From positions 1 through 43,865 of the forward strand of contig JAITMV010000074.1 of the NCBI GenBank assembly GCA_031277295.1: a stretch of 43,865 bases of DNA. The letters are read 5' to 3'. Of this stretch, positions 19,751 to 28,814 are shown in pieces (positions within the stretch are counted from its first letter, which is position 1; each line of letters begins with the position of its first letter). The stretch is from Burkholderiaceae bacterium (GTDB lineage Bacteria; Pseudomonadota; Gammaproteobacteria; Burkholderiales; Burkholderiaceae_C). The position numbers and the translations under genes were made by a program. The notes under the pieces were generated by a model, which was not told where the DNA came from, ran no database searches, and worked only from the letters and a program-made list of their open reading frames with translations.

Positions 19751-20974
19751 TCACACTCGCTCGATCTGATCTGCCGTGCTCGACTTCTCTTCGTCTGCCC
19801 GCGCATCCGCAGCCTGCAATTGGTTTTCTATATCCTTCAGACCGCTCTGAACAAGGCTGATGATTATTACCCATGCAATGAAGCCGAGCGTGAAATGCCA
19901 CCACCAGCTTACGTTCCCGAGAGAATTCCACGTGAAATGAAGGAGTACCGGAGCCGCAAATAATTTCAGGAATTCCGCAGAGGTGAGCGCTTCAAAAGCC
20001 GAACCATGCTTGCGCCTTGCAGCCCAATAAGCGGCGCTGGTGATTGCGGTCCACGCGATATGACACAACGGGGTGAACACCGCTCGGGTGATGGTGACAA
20101 TCATCATTCGTTCCAGGTTGATAGCGCCCTTTTCCTGAAATCCATATAGGAGCACATAGCCGATGGACTCAAAGGCCGCGAACCCTGTTCCAACCGCAGC
20201 GCCAAGCAATAAGGCATTCAACCGATAGGGATAGTAATTTACCGGGAGTAAAGCCAGCAAAAATATGACCGTGGCAAGCTTGGCAGACTCCTCAAGTATA
20301 CCCGCTGCACCGCTGCCAAGAATAGAATACAAATCCGTCGTTGCATTCAGTATCAGCGTTAATAACAGTGAAACTGTTCCGCCGGCAAGTACGAATGAAA
20401 AAACACGATAGATTGACACGTTTCTCGGTGTATTCAGTTCAAAAAACAATAGCAATGTCACCAGTGGCATCGTGAATGAACCAAGGATCATGGCTCCCGG
20501 AAGAAGTTTTATGTTCTGGGTTGTATAAACCATCGCGGAAAACAGAACAAACAACAGTAGACCGGCTATGAATACGCGAAAAAACACCCACGGAGTAGGA
20601 AATTTTTTCATTTCATCATTTAAAGCCGGCGTTGTCATGCTGGAACCCACTGAGAAAATATTCTCAATTTCTTCCGGCTGATGTCTGGTAAATGTTTCTG
20701 AAAACAGGTGGGACAGCGAGAATTGCTCGATCCGCTCCAGCCCTAGACGCGTGGTGATGAAATCCAAAAGCGGATTGCTCGGCGCGGATGCAGAGCCTGG
20801 CGGAGAACTGTCCCGTGGCGGTGAAGCGGCTTGTTGTCCAGAGGCTGTGCGTCCCTGCGGCGGAGCCTGCAAAAGGCGCGATTTTTCCGCGTTGAACTCT
20901 TCTTCCGTGATAGCGCCTGAAGCCCGCAACTCGGCTAGCTTTTCAAGCAGATGGAGGGTATTGATGTTTGGCAT
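19751..20974 (-). CDS. PrsW-family intramembrane metalloprotease with N-terminal SHOCT domain
   Basis: A 407-residue protein. Residues 6-35 (LHLLEKLAELRASGAITEEE) form a SHOCT short helical domain, followed by a Pro/Ser linker. From about residue 125 there are some eight transmembrane helices. PrsW-type motifs are visible: EESAKLATV, FAAFESIGYVL, and His residues in PLCHIAWT and LLHFTWN, which in this family bind metal in the membrane. PrsW of Bacillus cleaves an anti-sigma factor; the substrate here is unknown. It starts 9 bases after the stop of the DUF805-SHOCT gene, with its Shine-Dalgarno (GAGG) overlapping that stop, so the two form an operon. Base composition is AT-richer than neighbours. 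Confidence 0.82.
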   Translation of the reverse strand: MPNINTLHLLEKLAELRASGAITEEEFNAEKSRLLQAPPQGRTASGQQAASPPRDSSPPGSASAPSNPLLDFITTRLGLERIEQFSLSHLFSETFTRHQPEEIENIFSVGSSMTTPALNDEMKKFPTPWVFFRVFIAGLLLFVLFSAMVYTTQNIKLLPGAMILGSFTMPLVTLLLFFELNTPRNVSIYRVFSFVLAGGTVSLLLTLILNATTDLYSILGSGAAGILEESAKLATVIFLLALLPVNYYPYRLNALLLGAAVGTGFAAFESIGYVLLYGFQEKGAINLERMMIVTITRAVFTPLCHIAWTAITSAAYWAARRKHGSAFEALTSAEFLKLFAAPVLLHFTWNSLGNVSWWWHFTLGFIAWVIIISLVQSGLKDIENQLQAADARADEEKSSTADQIERV

Positions 20975-20983
20975 TTGGGCGCC

Positions 20984-21496
20984 TCAGGATGATTTGGTGG
21001 CACTCAAAGTGATGGCCTTCTGTTGTGCGAATTCCTCATCGGTCAATATGCCTTTGGCATGGAGTTGAGCAAGGCGAATGAGCACTTCAATTTGATCTTC
21101 CGGGGTGGAGTGTTGTAGTGAAATCAGAGGATCAGGGCCAAAGTGATTATCACCTCGTGTACCTCTGAGGAACAGCATGGCCAGGGCCATCGGCGGAAAC
21201 AATAGCCACCTGGCCGAACAATTACAATCATGCAGCCGTCGCACCCATATGGAAAGAGAGGGTATGAATGTAACTATATATACGGCTGCGCTTAAAATAT
21301 GTATTGGAAGTATCTGTCTAGGATTCAAATTGACGATCAGATTGATAATCAAATTGAATCTCACATCCAGCACGAGAGCCACAAACCAAAATATTGCTAT
21401 GAACAGATAAAAATTCCAAAACTCACTACGGCTTGCGCGCCCTCTCCACTGGAAATAGCGACGAAATCCAGACTTTATTGCAGAAAAAAAATTCAT
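20984..21496 (-). CDS. DUF805 membrane protein with C-terminal SHOCT domain
   Basis: A 170-residue protein. DUF805 signatures are the start (FFSAIKSGFRRYFQWRGRAS then RSEFW), several transmembrane helices, and SIWVRRLHDCNCSARWLL, where RRLHD is typical. The C-terminus (EDQIEVLIRLAQLHAKGILT then DEEF) is a SHOCT domain like the one at the N-terminus of the next gene product. DUF805 proteins are inner-membrane proteins of unknown function. Sharing a SHOCT domain with its operon partner suggests they assemble, which is inference. AT-rich for this genome. Confidence 0.85.
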   Translation of the reverse strand: MNFFSAIKSGFRRYFQWRGRASRSEFWNFYLFIAIFWFVALVLDVRFNLIINLIVNLNPRQILPIHILSAAVYIVTFIPSLSIWVRRLHDCNCSARWLLFPPMALAMLFLRGTRGDNHFGPDPLISLQHSTPEDQIEVLIRLAQLHAKGILTDEEFAQQKAITLSATKSS

Positions 21497-21969
21497 GAGA
21501 CGCCACCATGAATTCTAGTAGCATGTTTTTTCATTTTATACCCTTTTGGATTTTTCCCCATTCCCATCCAATCCTTCCCTTGAAAGGAGTGTGGGATGGG
21601 GCAACGAGCATTGCATTGCACAAGCCACGAACAGGAACCTTTTCTTCCGTTCGTAGAGTTATAACATATTGATTCAATTTTCGAGATTTTCGTTATTGAA
21701 TCCCGTAGCGCGAACAAAGGTAACAACGCCAATCCTGACGCTCGTGATTCACACCAATGCCAAACATCGCTTGCGTACAGTCCGAGCTTGCGGGTAGCGG
21801 GGCCTACGTACAGCGCTAGAGCGGTGCCAACAATAACACACTTTTGAGTGCAGACAAAGGATTCAGGAGAAAATGCCGGATTTTTACATTTTGCAACAGA
21901 TATGCGCATTTTTTTCATTTCGGCTTTGAAGCCCTTTCTGTCGCGCGCCTCACGGTTTTCTATCGTCAT
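21493..21969 (-). CDS. Doubtful 158-residue reading frame
   Basis: An open frame of 158 codons with many Cys and no recognised domain. Its 5' end runs into the ATTCCCGCG repeat and its 3' third (CPIPHSFQGKDWMGMGKN) reads through a palindromic CCATCC/GGATGG segment. It overlaps the start of the DUF805 gene by four bases. No Shine-Dalgarno is evident. It may be chance or a decayed gene, listed only because the region otherwise has no gene. Confidence 0.25.
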   Translation of the reverse strand: MTIENREARDRKGFKAEMKKMRISVAKCKNPAFSPESFVCTQKCVIVGTALALYVGPATRKLGLYASDVWHWCESRASGLALLPLFALRDSITKISKIESICYNSTNGRKGSCSWLVQCNARCPIPHSFQGKDWMGMGKNPKGYKMKKHATRIHGGVS

Positions 21970-22029
21970 TCCCGCGAAGGCGCATGGGTGCTAACCTAAG
22001 CTCAGTCATTCCCGCCTTCGCGGAAATGA
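21966..22029. repeat. ATTCCCGCG-type inverted repeat
   Basis: TCATTCCCGCGAAGGCG (21966-21982) and its inverse (22013-22029, one mismatch) flank about 30 bases. This is the widespread short palindromic repeat type built on CATTCCCGCGAAGGCGGGAA. It lies in the gene-poor stretch upstream of rbfA. Confidence 0.7.
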
Positions 22030-22467
22030 TGGCGGTATATGTGAATCGCCATATGAAACCTTTGTCTTATTCGGGTTCCTGGGGGAGGCATGGGTAGGGG
22101 GCAGCGGCCTCGAAAGCACGCACGCGGCACATGTTTGATGTGCTGGCGACTCCCATTGCGGCCTTCCCCAAAAGATACAAGGGGTCAATTCAAGCGCACA
22201 TCACTTTGAACCTAGAAATGGTAGTTGACCGCTTGTTACCCTCTAGAAAGCCGTATGGTATGAATACTGACTTTCGGGCCTTCGATCACTTTTACCGCTT
22301 GGGTGAGCGCGCTACGCACCCGATCAGGCCGCCCTCGGGCGCGTCCAACTACCGTTTCTAGGTTGAATCGTACCCCACCCTCAGGACTGCATGAAGTGTC
22401 GCCTACAATGTAAGGTTTTGCAGGACTCTTGCGTCCTGTGACGGCGTCTTTTAAAGCGCCAGCGCTC
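22030..22467. other. Gene-poor stretch upstream of rbfA with an inverted repeat
   Basis: No convincing gene. Arms at 22206-22230 and 22343-22367 are inverted copies (about 21 of 25 match; core AACCTAGAAA...GGTAGTTG), separated by about 112 bases. A TACAAT (22404-22409) in GCCTACAATGTAAGG could be the -10 box of a promoter for rbfA, needed because infB does not precede it here. I see no well-spaced -35. Confidence 0.5.
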
Positions 22468-22848
22468 ATGCCCGCCAAACGATCCGCCACACCCAACCGC
22501 GGTTTCCGCATCGCCGACCAGATACAACGCGATCTGGCCGAGTTGATCGCGCGCGAGTTGAAGGACCCGCGTGTCGGCATGCTCACGCTGCAAAGCGTGG
22601 AAGTCTCGCCCGACTACGCGCACGCCAAGGTGTATTTCAGCCTGCTGGCGGGCGATCCCCAGCAAACCGAAGAGGCGCTGAACCACGCCGCCGGCCACCT
22701 GCGGGCCGGGCTGTTCAAGCGCCTGCGCATCCACACCGTGCCAACGTTGCATTTCGTCTTTGATCCCACGACCGAGCGCGCCGCTGATATGAACGCGCTG
22801 ATCGCCAAGGCCGTGGCTTCGCGCTCCAGAAACGAAGAATCGACGTGA
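22468..22848 (+). CDS. rbfA: Ribosome-binding factor A
   Basis: A 126-residue KH-like 30S maturation factor that binds near the 16S 5' helix. Signatures are [50 protein letters not shown], and [23 protein letters not shown] at 22468 gives the normal length and removes an unconserved extension from a TTG at 22429. The stop overlaps the GTG of truB. In related genomes infB normally precedes rbfA; here a repeat-rich, gene-poor stretch does. Confidence 0.94.
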   Translation: MPAKRSATPNRGFRIADQIQRDLAELIARELKDPRVGMLTLQSVEVSPDYAHAKVYFSLLAGDPQQTEEALNHAAGHLRAGLFKRLRIHTVPTLHFVFDPTTERAADMNALIAKAVASRSRNEEST

Positions 22849-23993
22849 GCGCTGCGACTCGTGCACGGGTGCAGCGCCGCCCCGTGCATGGGGTGCTGCT
22901 ACTCGACAAACCGCTGGGACTGTCCAGCAACCAGGCACTGCAAAAAGCCAAATGGCTGCTGCGCGCCGAAAAAGCCGGACACACCGGCACGCTCGACCCA
23001 CTGGCCAGCGGCGTGCTGCCTCTATGTTTTGGCGCGGCGGCCAAGTTCAGCCAAACTCAACTGGAGGCCGATAAAACCTACGAGGCCACGATTGCGCTGG
23101 GCGTGACCACCACCACCGGTGACGCCGAAGGCGAGGTGGTTGAGCAGCGCCCCGTGCCGCCCATTACCGCCGTCCAACTGCAAGCCGTGCGCCAGCGTTT
23201 CACGGGCCGCATCACGCAACTGCCGCCGATGTACAGCGCGTTGAAGAAAGACGGCAAGGCGCTGTATGAATATGCGCGTGATGGAGTGAAGGTGGAACGC
23301 GCGCCGCGCGAGGTGATGGTGTTCAGGCTGGATGTCTTTTCCCCTCGCCCCCTTGGGGGAGGGGCAGAGGGGGTGCGCCACGCGAGCGATGTTTGCGGCA
23401 TAAACGCCGCTGGCCCCCATCCCAACCTTCCCCCAGAGGGGGAAGGAACGATATTCCCTCCCTCTTTTGGGGAGAGGGAGCAATCCCGTTTTACGGCTAC
23501 CGCCCAAGGGGAAAATAAGCCATCTCTCCACATCACCGCCACGGTCAGCAAAGGCACCTACATCCGCACGCTGGGCGAGGACATCAGCGCGGCACTGGGC
23601 TGCGGCGGGCATTTGAGCCGGCTACGCCGCATCGCTACCGGGCCGTTCGGCATCGGCCAATGCGTCACGCTCGACGCGCTGGAGGCCATGACCGAAAACC
23701 AGCGGCTGGCCTGTCTGCTGCCGGTCGAATCGCTGGCGGCAGGCCACGTGCGCGTGGTGCTGGACGAGCAGGACGCGGGGCGTTTTCTCTCCGGCCTACG
23801 CCGGCGCGGCGCTTGGCCCGATGCGCCAGCGGTCGCGGTTTTCGGGCCGCCTTTGAGCGGGGCAGGGCAGGGGGGGGCCGTTTTTCTCGGCACGGCGCAC
23901 ATTCAAGCCGGTGAACTGATTCCGGCGCGCCTGCTTAATCCGCTTGAAATTCAGCAAATCCTGCAACAGCATTTTTCATTGTCAACACCATGA
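22845..23993 (+). CDS. truB: tRNA pseudouridine(55) synthase, with an in-frame repeat insert
   Basis: Makes pseudouridine 55 in the T loop of tRNAs. The catalytic Asp lies in [20 protein letters not shown] (about residues 42-61). [41 protein letters not shown] and the C-terminal segment also match the family. The start is GTG, overlapping the rbfA stop (GTGA). At 382 residues it is about 65 longer than usual. The excess is a single insert (about residues 164-225) between VFRLDVF and [12 protein letters not shown], encoded by repeat-like DNA. The insert falls in a loop before a conserved strand, so activity may be kept. Confidence 0.93.
   Translation: MSAATRARVQRRPVHGVLLLDKPLGLSSNQALQKAKWLLRAEKAGHTGTLDPLASGVLPLCFGAAAKFSQTQLEADKTYEATIALGVTTTTGDAEGEVVEQRPVPPITAVQLQAVRQRFTGRITQLPPMYSALKKDGKALYEYARDGVKVERAPREVMVFRLDVFSPRPLGGGAEGVRHASDVCGINAAGPHPNLPPEGEGTIFPPSFGEREQSRFTATAQGENKPSLHITATVSKGTYIRTLGEDISAALGCGGHLSRLRRIATGPFGIGQCVTLDALEAMTENQRLACLLPVESLAAGHVRVVLDEQDAGRFLSGLRRRGAWPDAPAVAVFGPPLSGAGQGGAVFLGTAHIQAGELIPARLLNPLEIQQILQQHFSLSTP
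23336..23520 (+). repeat. GC-rich repeat array inserted in frame in truB
   Basis: About 185 bases containing three short hairpins: around CTCGCCCCCTTGGGGGAG, around CCTTCCCCCAGAGGGGGAAG, and around CCCTCTTTTGGGGAGAGGG. The middle one reads [11 protein letters not shown], a translation often produced by such intergenic repeats. The frame stays open through all of it. Flanking TruB sequence is conserved on both sides. Confidence 0.75.
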
Positions 23994-25819
23994 GCAAGCA
24001 AATCCGCAACATCGCCATCATCGCCCACGTCGATCACGGCAAGACCACGCTGGTCGATCAACTGCTGCGCCAAAGCGGAACGTTCCGTGCCCACGAGAAG
24101 GTCGATGAGCGCGTGATGGACAGCAACGTGATCGAAAAAGAGCGCGGCATCACCATCCTGGCCAAGAACTGCGCCGTCAACTGGCAAGGCACGCACATCA
24201 ACATCGTCGATACGCCTGGCCACGCCGACTTTGGCGGCGAGGTCGAGCGCGCGCTGTCAATGGTTGATGGCGTATTGCTGCTGATCGACGCGCAAGAAGG
24301 CCCGATGCCGCAGACGCGCTTCGTCACCAAGAAGGCGCTGGCCCTCGGCCTGAAGCCTATCGTCGTCGTCAACAAGGTGGACAAGCCCGGCGCGCGGCCC
24401 GACTACGTGGTCAACGCCGCGTTCGATTTATTCGACAAACTCGGCGCCAACGAAGAACAACTGGATTTTCCGGTCGTTTATGCCTCGGGCCTGAACGGCT
24501 GGAGCGCGCTGGAGCAGGGCGAGCCGGGCGAGCAATGGGGCGACGACTTGAGCGCGCTGTTCCAGACCATCTTGCAACACGTGCCCGCGCACCGGGGCGA
24601 CCCGGCGGCGCCGTTGCAGTTGCAGATCAGCTCGCTCGACTATTCCAGCTTCGTCGGCCGCATTGGGGTAGGGCGCATCAATGCCGGCACGCTGAGGCCC
24701 GGCATGGACGTGCTGGTGATGGAAGGCGAGGGCGGCAAGCAAACCAAGGGCCGCGTTAATCAGGTGCTGAAGTTCGAGGGGCTGGAGCGCGCGCCCGCCA
24801 GCGAGGCCGGGCCGGGCGACATCGTGCTGGTCAACGGCGTTGATGCCATCGGCATCGGCGTTACTTTGACCGACCCCACCAACCCGCAACCGCTGCCCAT
24901 GCTGCAAGTGGACGAGCCGACGCTGACCATGAATTTCTGCGTCAACACCAGCCCGCTGGCCGGACGCGAAGGCAAGTTCGTCACCAGCCGCCAGGTGTGG
25001 GATCGGCTGCAACGCGAGCTGCAAGGCAACGTCGCCTTGCGCGTGCAGGAAACCGCCGAGGACGGCGTGTTCGAGGTCTCGGGCCGCGGCGAGTTGCACT
25101 TGACTATTCTGCTGGAGAACATGCGCCGCGAAGGCTACGAACTGGCCGTCGGCAAACCGCGCGTGGTGCTGCGCGAGGTGAACGGCGAGCGACATGAACC
25201 CATCGAATTGCTGACGGTGGATGTCGAAGAGCAGCACCAAGGCGGCGTCATGCAGGCGCTGGGCGAGCGCAAGGGCGAGCTTACCCACATGGAGCCTGAT
25301 GGACGCGGCCGCGTGCGGCTGGAATACCGCATTCCGGCGCGCGGCTTGATCGGCTTTCAAAACGAGTTCCTCAACTTGACACGCGGCACGGGCCTTGCCA
25401 GTAACATCTTCGATGGCTACGAGGCGTTTCGCGGCGACATCGCCAGCCGCAAAAACGGCGTGCTGGTCAGCCAGGACGACGGCGAGGTGGTGACCTACGC
25501 GCTCGGCAAGCTCGACGACCGGGGCCGCATGTTCGTCAAGCCGGGCGACCCGGTGTACGAGGGCATGATCGTTGGCATCCACAGCCGCGACAACGACATC
25601 GTCGTCAACCCCGTGCGCACCAAACAGTTGACCAACTTCCGCGTTAGCGGCAAGGAAGACGCCATCAAGATTACCCCGCCGATTTTGCTGACGCTGGAGT
25701 ACGCGGTCGAGTTCATTGAGGACGACGAGCTGGTCGAAATCACCCCCAAAAGCATCCGCCTGCGCAAGCGCCACCTAAAGGAGCACGAGCGTAAGCGGGC
25801 CAGCAGGGAGGCGGGGTGA
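23990..25819 (+). CDS. typA: Ribosome-associated GTPase TypA/BipA
   Basis: A 609-residue translational GTPase involved in 50S assembly and stress adaptation. G1 is [15 protein letters not shown] (residues about 12-26), the switch region is [10 protein letters not shown]3 is [16 protein letters not shown] and G4 is [10 protein letters not shown]. The C-terminal part ([20 protein letters not shown], then [16 protein letters not shown]) matches BipA. ATG overlaps the truB stop (ATGA), so rbfA-truB-typA is one translationally coupled operon. Confidence 0.96.
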   Translation: MSKQIRNIAIIAHVDHGKTTLVDQLLRQSGTFRAHEKVDERVMDSNVIEKERGITILAKNCAVNWQGTHINIVDTPGHADFGGEVERALSMVDGVLLLIDAQEGPMPQTRFVTKKALALGLKPIVVVNKVDKPGARPDYVVNAAFDLFDKLGANEEQLDFPVVYASGLNGWSALEQGEPGEQWGDDLSALFQTILQHVPAHRGDPAAPLQLQISSLDYSSFVGRIGVGRINAGTLRPGMDVLVMEGEGGKQTKGRVNQVLKFEGLERAPASEAGPGDIVLVNGVDAIGIGVTLTDPTNPQPLPMLQVDEPTLTMNFCVNTSPLAGREGKFVTSRQVWDRLQRELQGNVALRVQETAEDGVFEVSGRGELHLTILLENMRREGYELAVGKPRVVLREVNGERHEPIELLTVDVEEQHQGGVMQALGERKGELTHMEPDGRGRVRLEYRIPARGLIGFQNEFLNLTRGTGLASNIFDGYEAFRGDIASRKNGVLVSQDDGEVVTYALGKLDDRGRMFVKPGDPVYEGMIVGIHSRDNDIVVNPVRTKQLTNFRVSGKEDAIKITPPILLTLEYAVEFIEDDELVEITPKSIRLRKRHLKEHERKRASREAG

Positions 25820-25833
25820 GCGTTGGGTAAGTA

Positions 25834-26145
25834 TCAGGTGCGCGGATTTCGGTGCGCCTCGACATACGAGCGCAACACCGCATTGATGCGGGTCTGGTAC
25901 CGGCTTCCGGTGTGACGGAAGAAGTCCAGCACGTCCTGATCGATGCGCAGTGTGATTTGCTTCTTGGTGTGCGGGAAATCGACTGCCTTGACCCAGCCGG
26001 TATCCGGTAACGGCGGAATGTCGCTGAAGTCGATCTGGTCATCGGGCATCGCAGTCAATGCGGCCAGCCGCGCCTTCTGTTCATCGGTTATGACGGGCGG
26101 ATTGTTGAGGTCAATGATTCGCGTCACGATATTGCTTTTGCTCAT
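25834..26145 (-). CDS. brnA: BrnA-family antitoxin
   Basis: A 103-residue protein. The C-terminal ribbon-helix-helix region (KKQITLRIDQDVLDFFRHTG, then YQTRINAVLRSYVEAH) is diagnostic of BrnA, which binds DNA and the BrnT RNase. The N-terminal part (DDQIDFSDIPPLPDTG) also fits. BrnA usually neutralises BrnT and represses the operon. Here its start lies inside the reading frame of a truncated brnT, the normal gene order, so the antitoxin survives beside a broken toxin. Confidence 0.88.
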   Translation of the reverse strand: MSKSNIVTRIIDLNNPPVITDEQKARLAALTAMPDDQIDFSDIPPLPDTGWVKAVDFPHTKKQITLRIDQDVLDFFRHTGSRYQTRINAVLRSYVEAHRNPRT

Positions 26146-26278
26146 GGGGGGCGGCCTTTCGTGCAGAAATGATGCGGATGGTTTCTTCTTGCCGGATGGT
26201 GTATGTCACGGACAGTAGCGTCGGCCAGACAAGCCCGATGGTGGCCCACCGATCCTCGCCGTAGTCATCTATTAACAT
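26111..26278 (-). pseudogene. brnT: Truncated BrnT toxin remnant
   Basis: On the minus strand this frame reads DDYGEDRWATIGLVWPTLLS, then VTYTIRQEETIRIISARKA, the conserved C-terminal half of BrnT RNase toxins including the IISARKA motif. Family members are about 90-100 residues and begin with a segment like FDPxKxxxNxxKHG; that N-terminal half is absent, with unrelated AT-rich sequence upstream of about 26278. A chance ATG at 26278 would give 55 residues. The frame runs past the brnA start as usual. Probably non-toxic. Confidence 0.8.
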
Positions 26279-26344
26279 AATATGGATTGTATGAAGTGAT
26301 ATACGCTGTGTATGCGCGGGTGTCGCGGATTGAGGTACAGGTTC

Positions 26345-27316
26345 TCAGTGCAGCAAGTGTCCCCACAGCACCAAGGCTTCGCGTCCTTCGATCAATAGAT
26401 CGACTTTCGCGCCCACCGGCAGCAATACCTTGGTGGATACGTGGCCGAACGGTAGCTTGGTCAGCACCGGCGTCTTGAGTTTGCCGCGCAGCCAATCGAC
26501 CGCTTTGCCGAGCGAATAGCCGCGGTCGTGCGGCGTCAATCGATAGTCGTTAAATGACCCGAGCAAAATCGCCTTTTGCCGCGCCAGCACGCCAGCGTAC
26601 AGCAGTTGCGCCAGTAAACGCTCGATGCGGTAAGGATGCTCGCCCACGTCTTCCAGAAACAGCACGCCCTCGTTTACCTCCGGCCACCACGGTGTGCCCA
26701 GCAGCGATGCCAGCATCGACAGATTGCCGCCCCATAAGGTCGCCTGATGCGCCAGATGACGCCGGCTCGCCAGCGCGGTGACATCGGCAGCCGGCAGACG
26801 CCAGCCGGTGCCTTCGGTGCGGCCACTTACCAGGTCGTCAAAGCAGGCCAGCATGATCTCGTCCGGCCCAGATGGGACAGACGCGTCGCCGGGGCCTTCG
26901 GGCAAATCATCGCCACTGCGAGCGCCGAATCCTTCGCACAAAGCCGGCCCGGCCCAGGTCACGCCACCGGTGCTGGCCAGCAGCGCCAATTGAAGCGCCG
27001 TGAAGTCAGAAAAGCCGACGAATCGGGTGCCTCGGTCGATGGCGCGAGTAATGGTTTTATATGACAGCGTCGGCAGCAGGCGCGTCAGGCCGTAGCCGCC
27101 GCGCGTGGTCAGCGCCACGTCGGCGCCGCTGGCGACAGCACGGGCAATGGCGGCCAGGCGCGTGGCGTCGTCGCCAGCAAAGCGCTGCCAATGGGCGAGC
27201 GCGGCGGGATCGATCTCGACGTCATGTCCCAGGGTGCGCAAGCACCGCACGCCGCGGCGAAAGGCGGCGCGGTCGCGCACCGCACCGGAAGGTGAATAAA
27301 CGTAGATGTGAGCCAT
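26345..27316 (-). CDS. ldcA: Muramoyltetrapeptide (LD-) carboxypeptidase
   Basis: Serine peptidase of family S66 that removes the terminal D-Ala from tetrapeptides during cytoplasmic murein recycling. The 323-residue protein shows TRGGYGLTRLLP near residue 70, the nucleophile region GFSDFTALQLAL (about 100-111), then LFLEDVGEHPYRIERLLAQL with the catalytic Glu, and the late His in LPFGHVST. The length is normal. ATG at 27316 was chosen because the family N-terminus (MAHIYVYSPSG) begins there. It starts 10 bases after the TadA-hydrolase gene and is probably co-transcribed. Confidence 0.92.
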   Translation of the reverse strand: MAHIYVYSPSGAVRDRAAFRRGVRCLRTLGHDVEIDPAALAHWQRFAGDDATRLAAIARAVASGADVALTTRGGYGLTRLLPTLSYKTITRAIDRGTRFVGFSDFTALQLALLASTGGVTWAGPALCEGFGARSGDDLPEGPGDASVPSGPDEIMLACFDDLVSGRTEGTGWRLPAADVTALASRRHLAHQATLWGGNLSMLASLLGTPWWPEVNEGVLFLEDVGEHPYRIERLLAQLLYAGVLARQKAILLGSFNDYRLTPHDRGYSLGKAVDWLRGKLKTPVLTKLPFGHVSTKVLLPVGAKVDLLIEGREALVLWGHLLH

Positions 27317-27326
27317 GAGATGGTGT

Positions 27327-28733
27327 TTATAGACAAAAATGCGCCAGCGCGCGTTCGGCGATCTGGCGCCCATCACGCTCGGGCGTGAAATGACCGGTTT
27401 GTGGCAACACCCACAATGGCGGGCAGCCCCGGATGTTGGCGTGCAGCGCACGCATCGCCTTCTCGCCCAGCGCCGTGTCTTGCGCGCCGACGGCCAGCAG
27501 GCTTTGGCCGTTCCATTGCTCGCGCCAGAATCGGCGCGCGGCGCGCGATAACACCGCGCCTTCGTCATCGAGACGCTGCGCAACCATTGCGGGAAAGGCG
27601 CGCGTGGCGACGCGGTGGCCAGCGTCGGGAAACGGCGCCGTGTAAGCCGCGCATTCTGCGGGCGAGATTTGCGGGTTGTCGCGCGCCAGCAGCCGGGCGA
27701 TGTCGAACGCGGGTTTGCGGACGCACATTTCGCGCCAGGCGAGAAAGCCTGCCGGCAGTGGCTGTTCACCCGTGGCCAACAGGGTGTTCATCGCCAGCAG
27801 GCCGTGATAGCGCGTGGGCGCGACCATTGGCAGCGTCAGCCCAAGCAGGCCGCCCCCGCCCTGCACCACCAGCACGACGCGGCGCAGGTCGAGTCGCTCA
27901 ATCAGTTGCAGCAACACGTCGCGGTGCCAGCCGAAGCGATGCGCCCTCCTCTTCTTGGGCTTGTCGCTTTTGCCAAAGCCAATCAGGTCAGGCGCGATCA
28001 CGCGATGGCCGGCGGCGGCCAACACCGGGATCAGGTGGCGGTACAGGTAGCTCCAGGTGGGGTTGCCGTGCAGGCATAGCCAGCTCAGCGGCGCGTCTGG
28101 GGCGCCCTCGTCGAGATAGTGCAGCCGCAATCCATCCAGTGCTGGCAGGTCGCTGACGTAATGCGGCGACCAGGGGTAGCCGGGCAGGTCATCGAAGGTG
28201 CTGTCGGGCGTGCGTAACGCGTCCTCGCGCAACGGACTTGAATTGCCCCGGCGCGATTGAAAAAAATTGCGTAACAGCGCGGCGCATTCGCCGGCCAGCA
28301 CGCCGCCTTGTACCAGGGTGCGGTGGTTCAGGCGCGGTTCGGCAAACAGGTTGGTCACACCGCCGGCCGCGCCGGTTTTCGGATCGGGCGCTGCGTATAC
28401 CACGCGATCAAGCCGTGCGTGCAGCATGGCGCCGGCACACATCGCGCACGGCTCCAGAGTGACGTAGAGCGTGCAACCTTCCAACCGGTAATTGCCCAAG
28501 CGCGCGGCGGCGGCGCGCAGCGCGGTCACTTCAGCATGCGCGGTCGGGTCGTGCGCGGCAATGGACGCGTTACGCCCGGTGGCGATGATGCAACCGCCCC
28601 GCACTATCACCGCGCCCACTGGCACCTCGCCTACGGCGGCGGCGGCATGAGCCTCGGCCAAAGCCAACTGCATGGCGTGGTTGTCGTTGGCGACAACCTG
28701 GCCGATCAGCGCGTTATCCGCTTTCAAATTCAT
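27327..28733 (-). CDS. tadA: tRNA adenosine(34) deaminase fused to a dehalogenase-like alpha/beta hydrolase
   Basis: A 468-residue two-domain protein. Residues about 18-165 are TadA, which converts A34 to inosine in tRNA-Arg(ACG): zinc and proton-shuttle motifs TAHAEVTAL and LEPCAMCAGAMLHARLD are intact. After a linker (about 166-190) comes an alpha/beta hydrolase like haloalkane dehalogenases: WLCLHGNPTWSYLYRHLIPV, IAPDLIGFGKSDKP, and the late His in TGHFTPE. At the nucleophile elbow the usual VVQDWGGLLGL reads VVQGGGGLLGL, so the catalytic Asp (Gly at 292) and the halide-binding Trp (Gly at 293) are both missing. The second domain is therefore probably not a dehalogenase. The start has no clear Shine-Dalgarno. 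Confidence 0.85.
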   Translation of the reverse strand: MNLKADNALIGQVVANDNHAMQLALAEAHAAAAVGEVPVGAVIVRGGCIIATGRNASIAAHDPTAHAEVTALRAAAARLGNYRLEGCTLYVTLEPCAMCAGAMLHARLDRVVYAAPDPKTGAAGGVTNLFAEPRLNHRTLVQGGVLAGECAALLRNFFQSRRGNSSPLREDALRTPDSTFDDLPGYPWSPHYVSDLPALDGLRLHYLDEGAPDAPLSWLCLHGNPTWSYLYRHLIPVLAAAGHRVIAPDLIGFGKSDKPKKRRAHRFGWHRDVLLQLIERLDLRRVVLVVQGGGGLLGLTLPMVAPTRYHGLLAMNTLLATGEQPLPAGFLAWREMCVRKPAFDIARLLARDNPQISPAECAAYTAPFPDAGHRVATRAFPAMVAQRLDDEGAVLSRAARRFWREQWNGQSLLAVGAQDTALGEKAMRALHANIRGCPPLWVLPQTGHFTPERDGRQIAERALAHFCL

Positions 28734-28814
28734 AGCAGATTACGCTTGGTAAAAATCAGTTGTGAGCGAGATCCAATTCAAATTGCTTGATTGATTACTC
28801 GCCTCGCTGACGGC

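Noticed and set aside
22006-22188. 60-codon minus-strand frame containing HIPPSFPRRRE
   Set aside because: This peptide is the usual translation of the ATTCCCGCG repeat; not a gene.
24428-25774. Long minus-strand open frame (448 codons) within typA
   Set aside because: His/Gln/Ala-rich composition typical of GC-rich antisense frames; typA on the plus strand is unmistakable.
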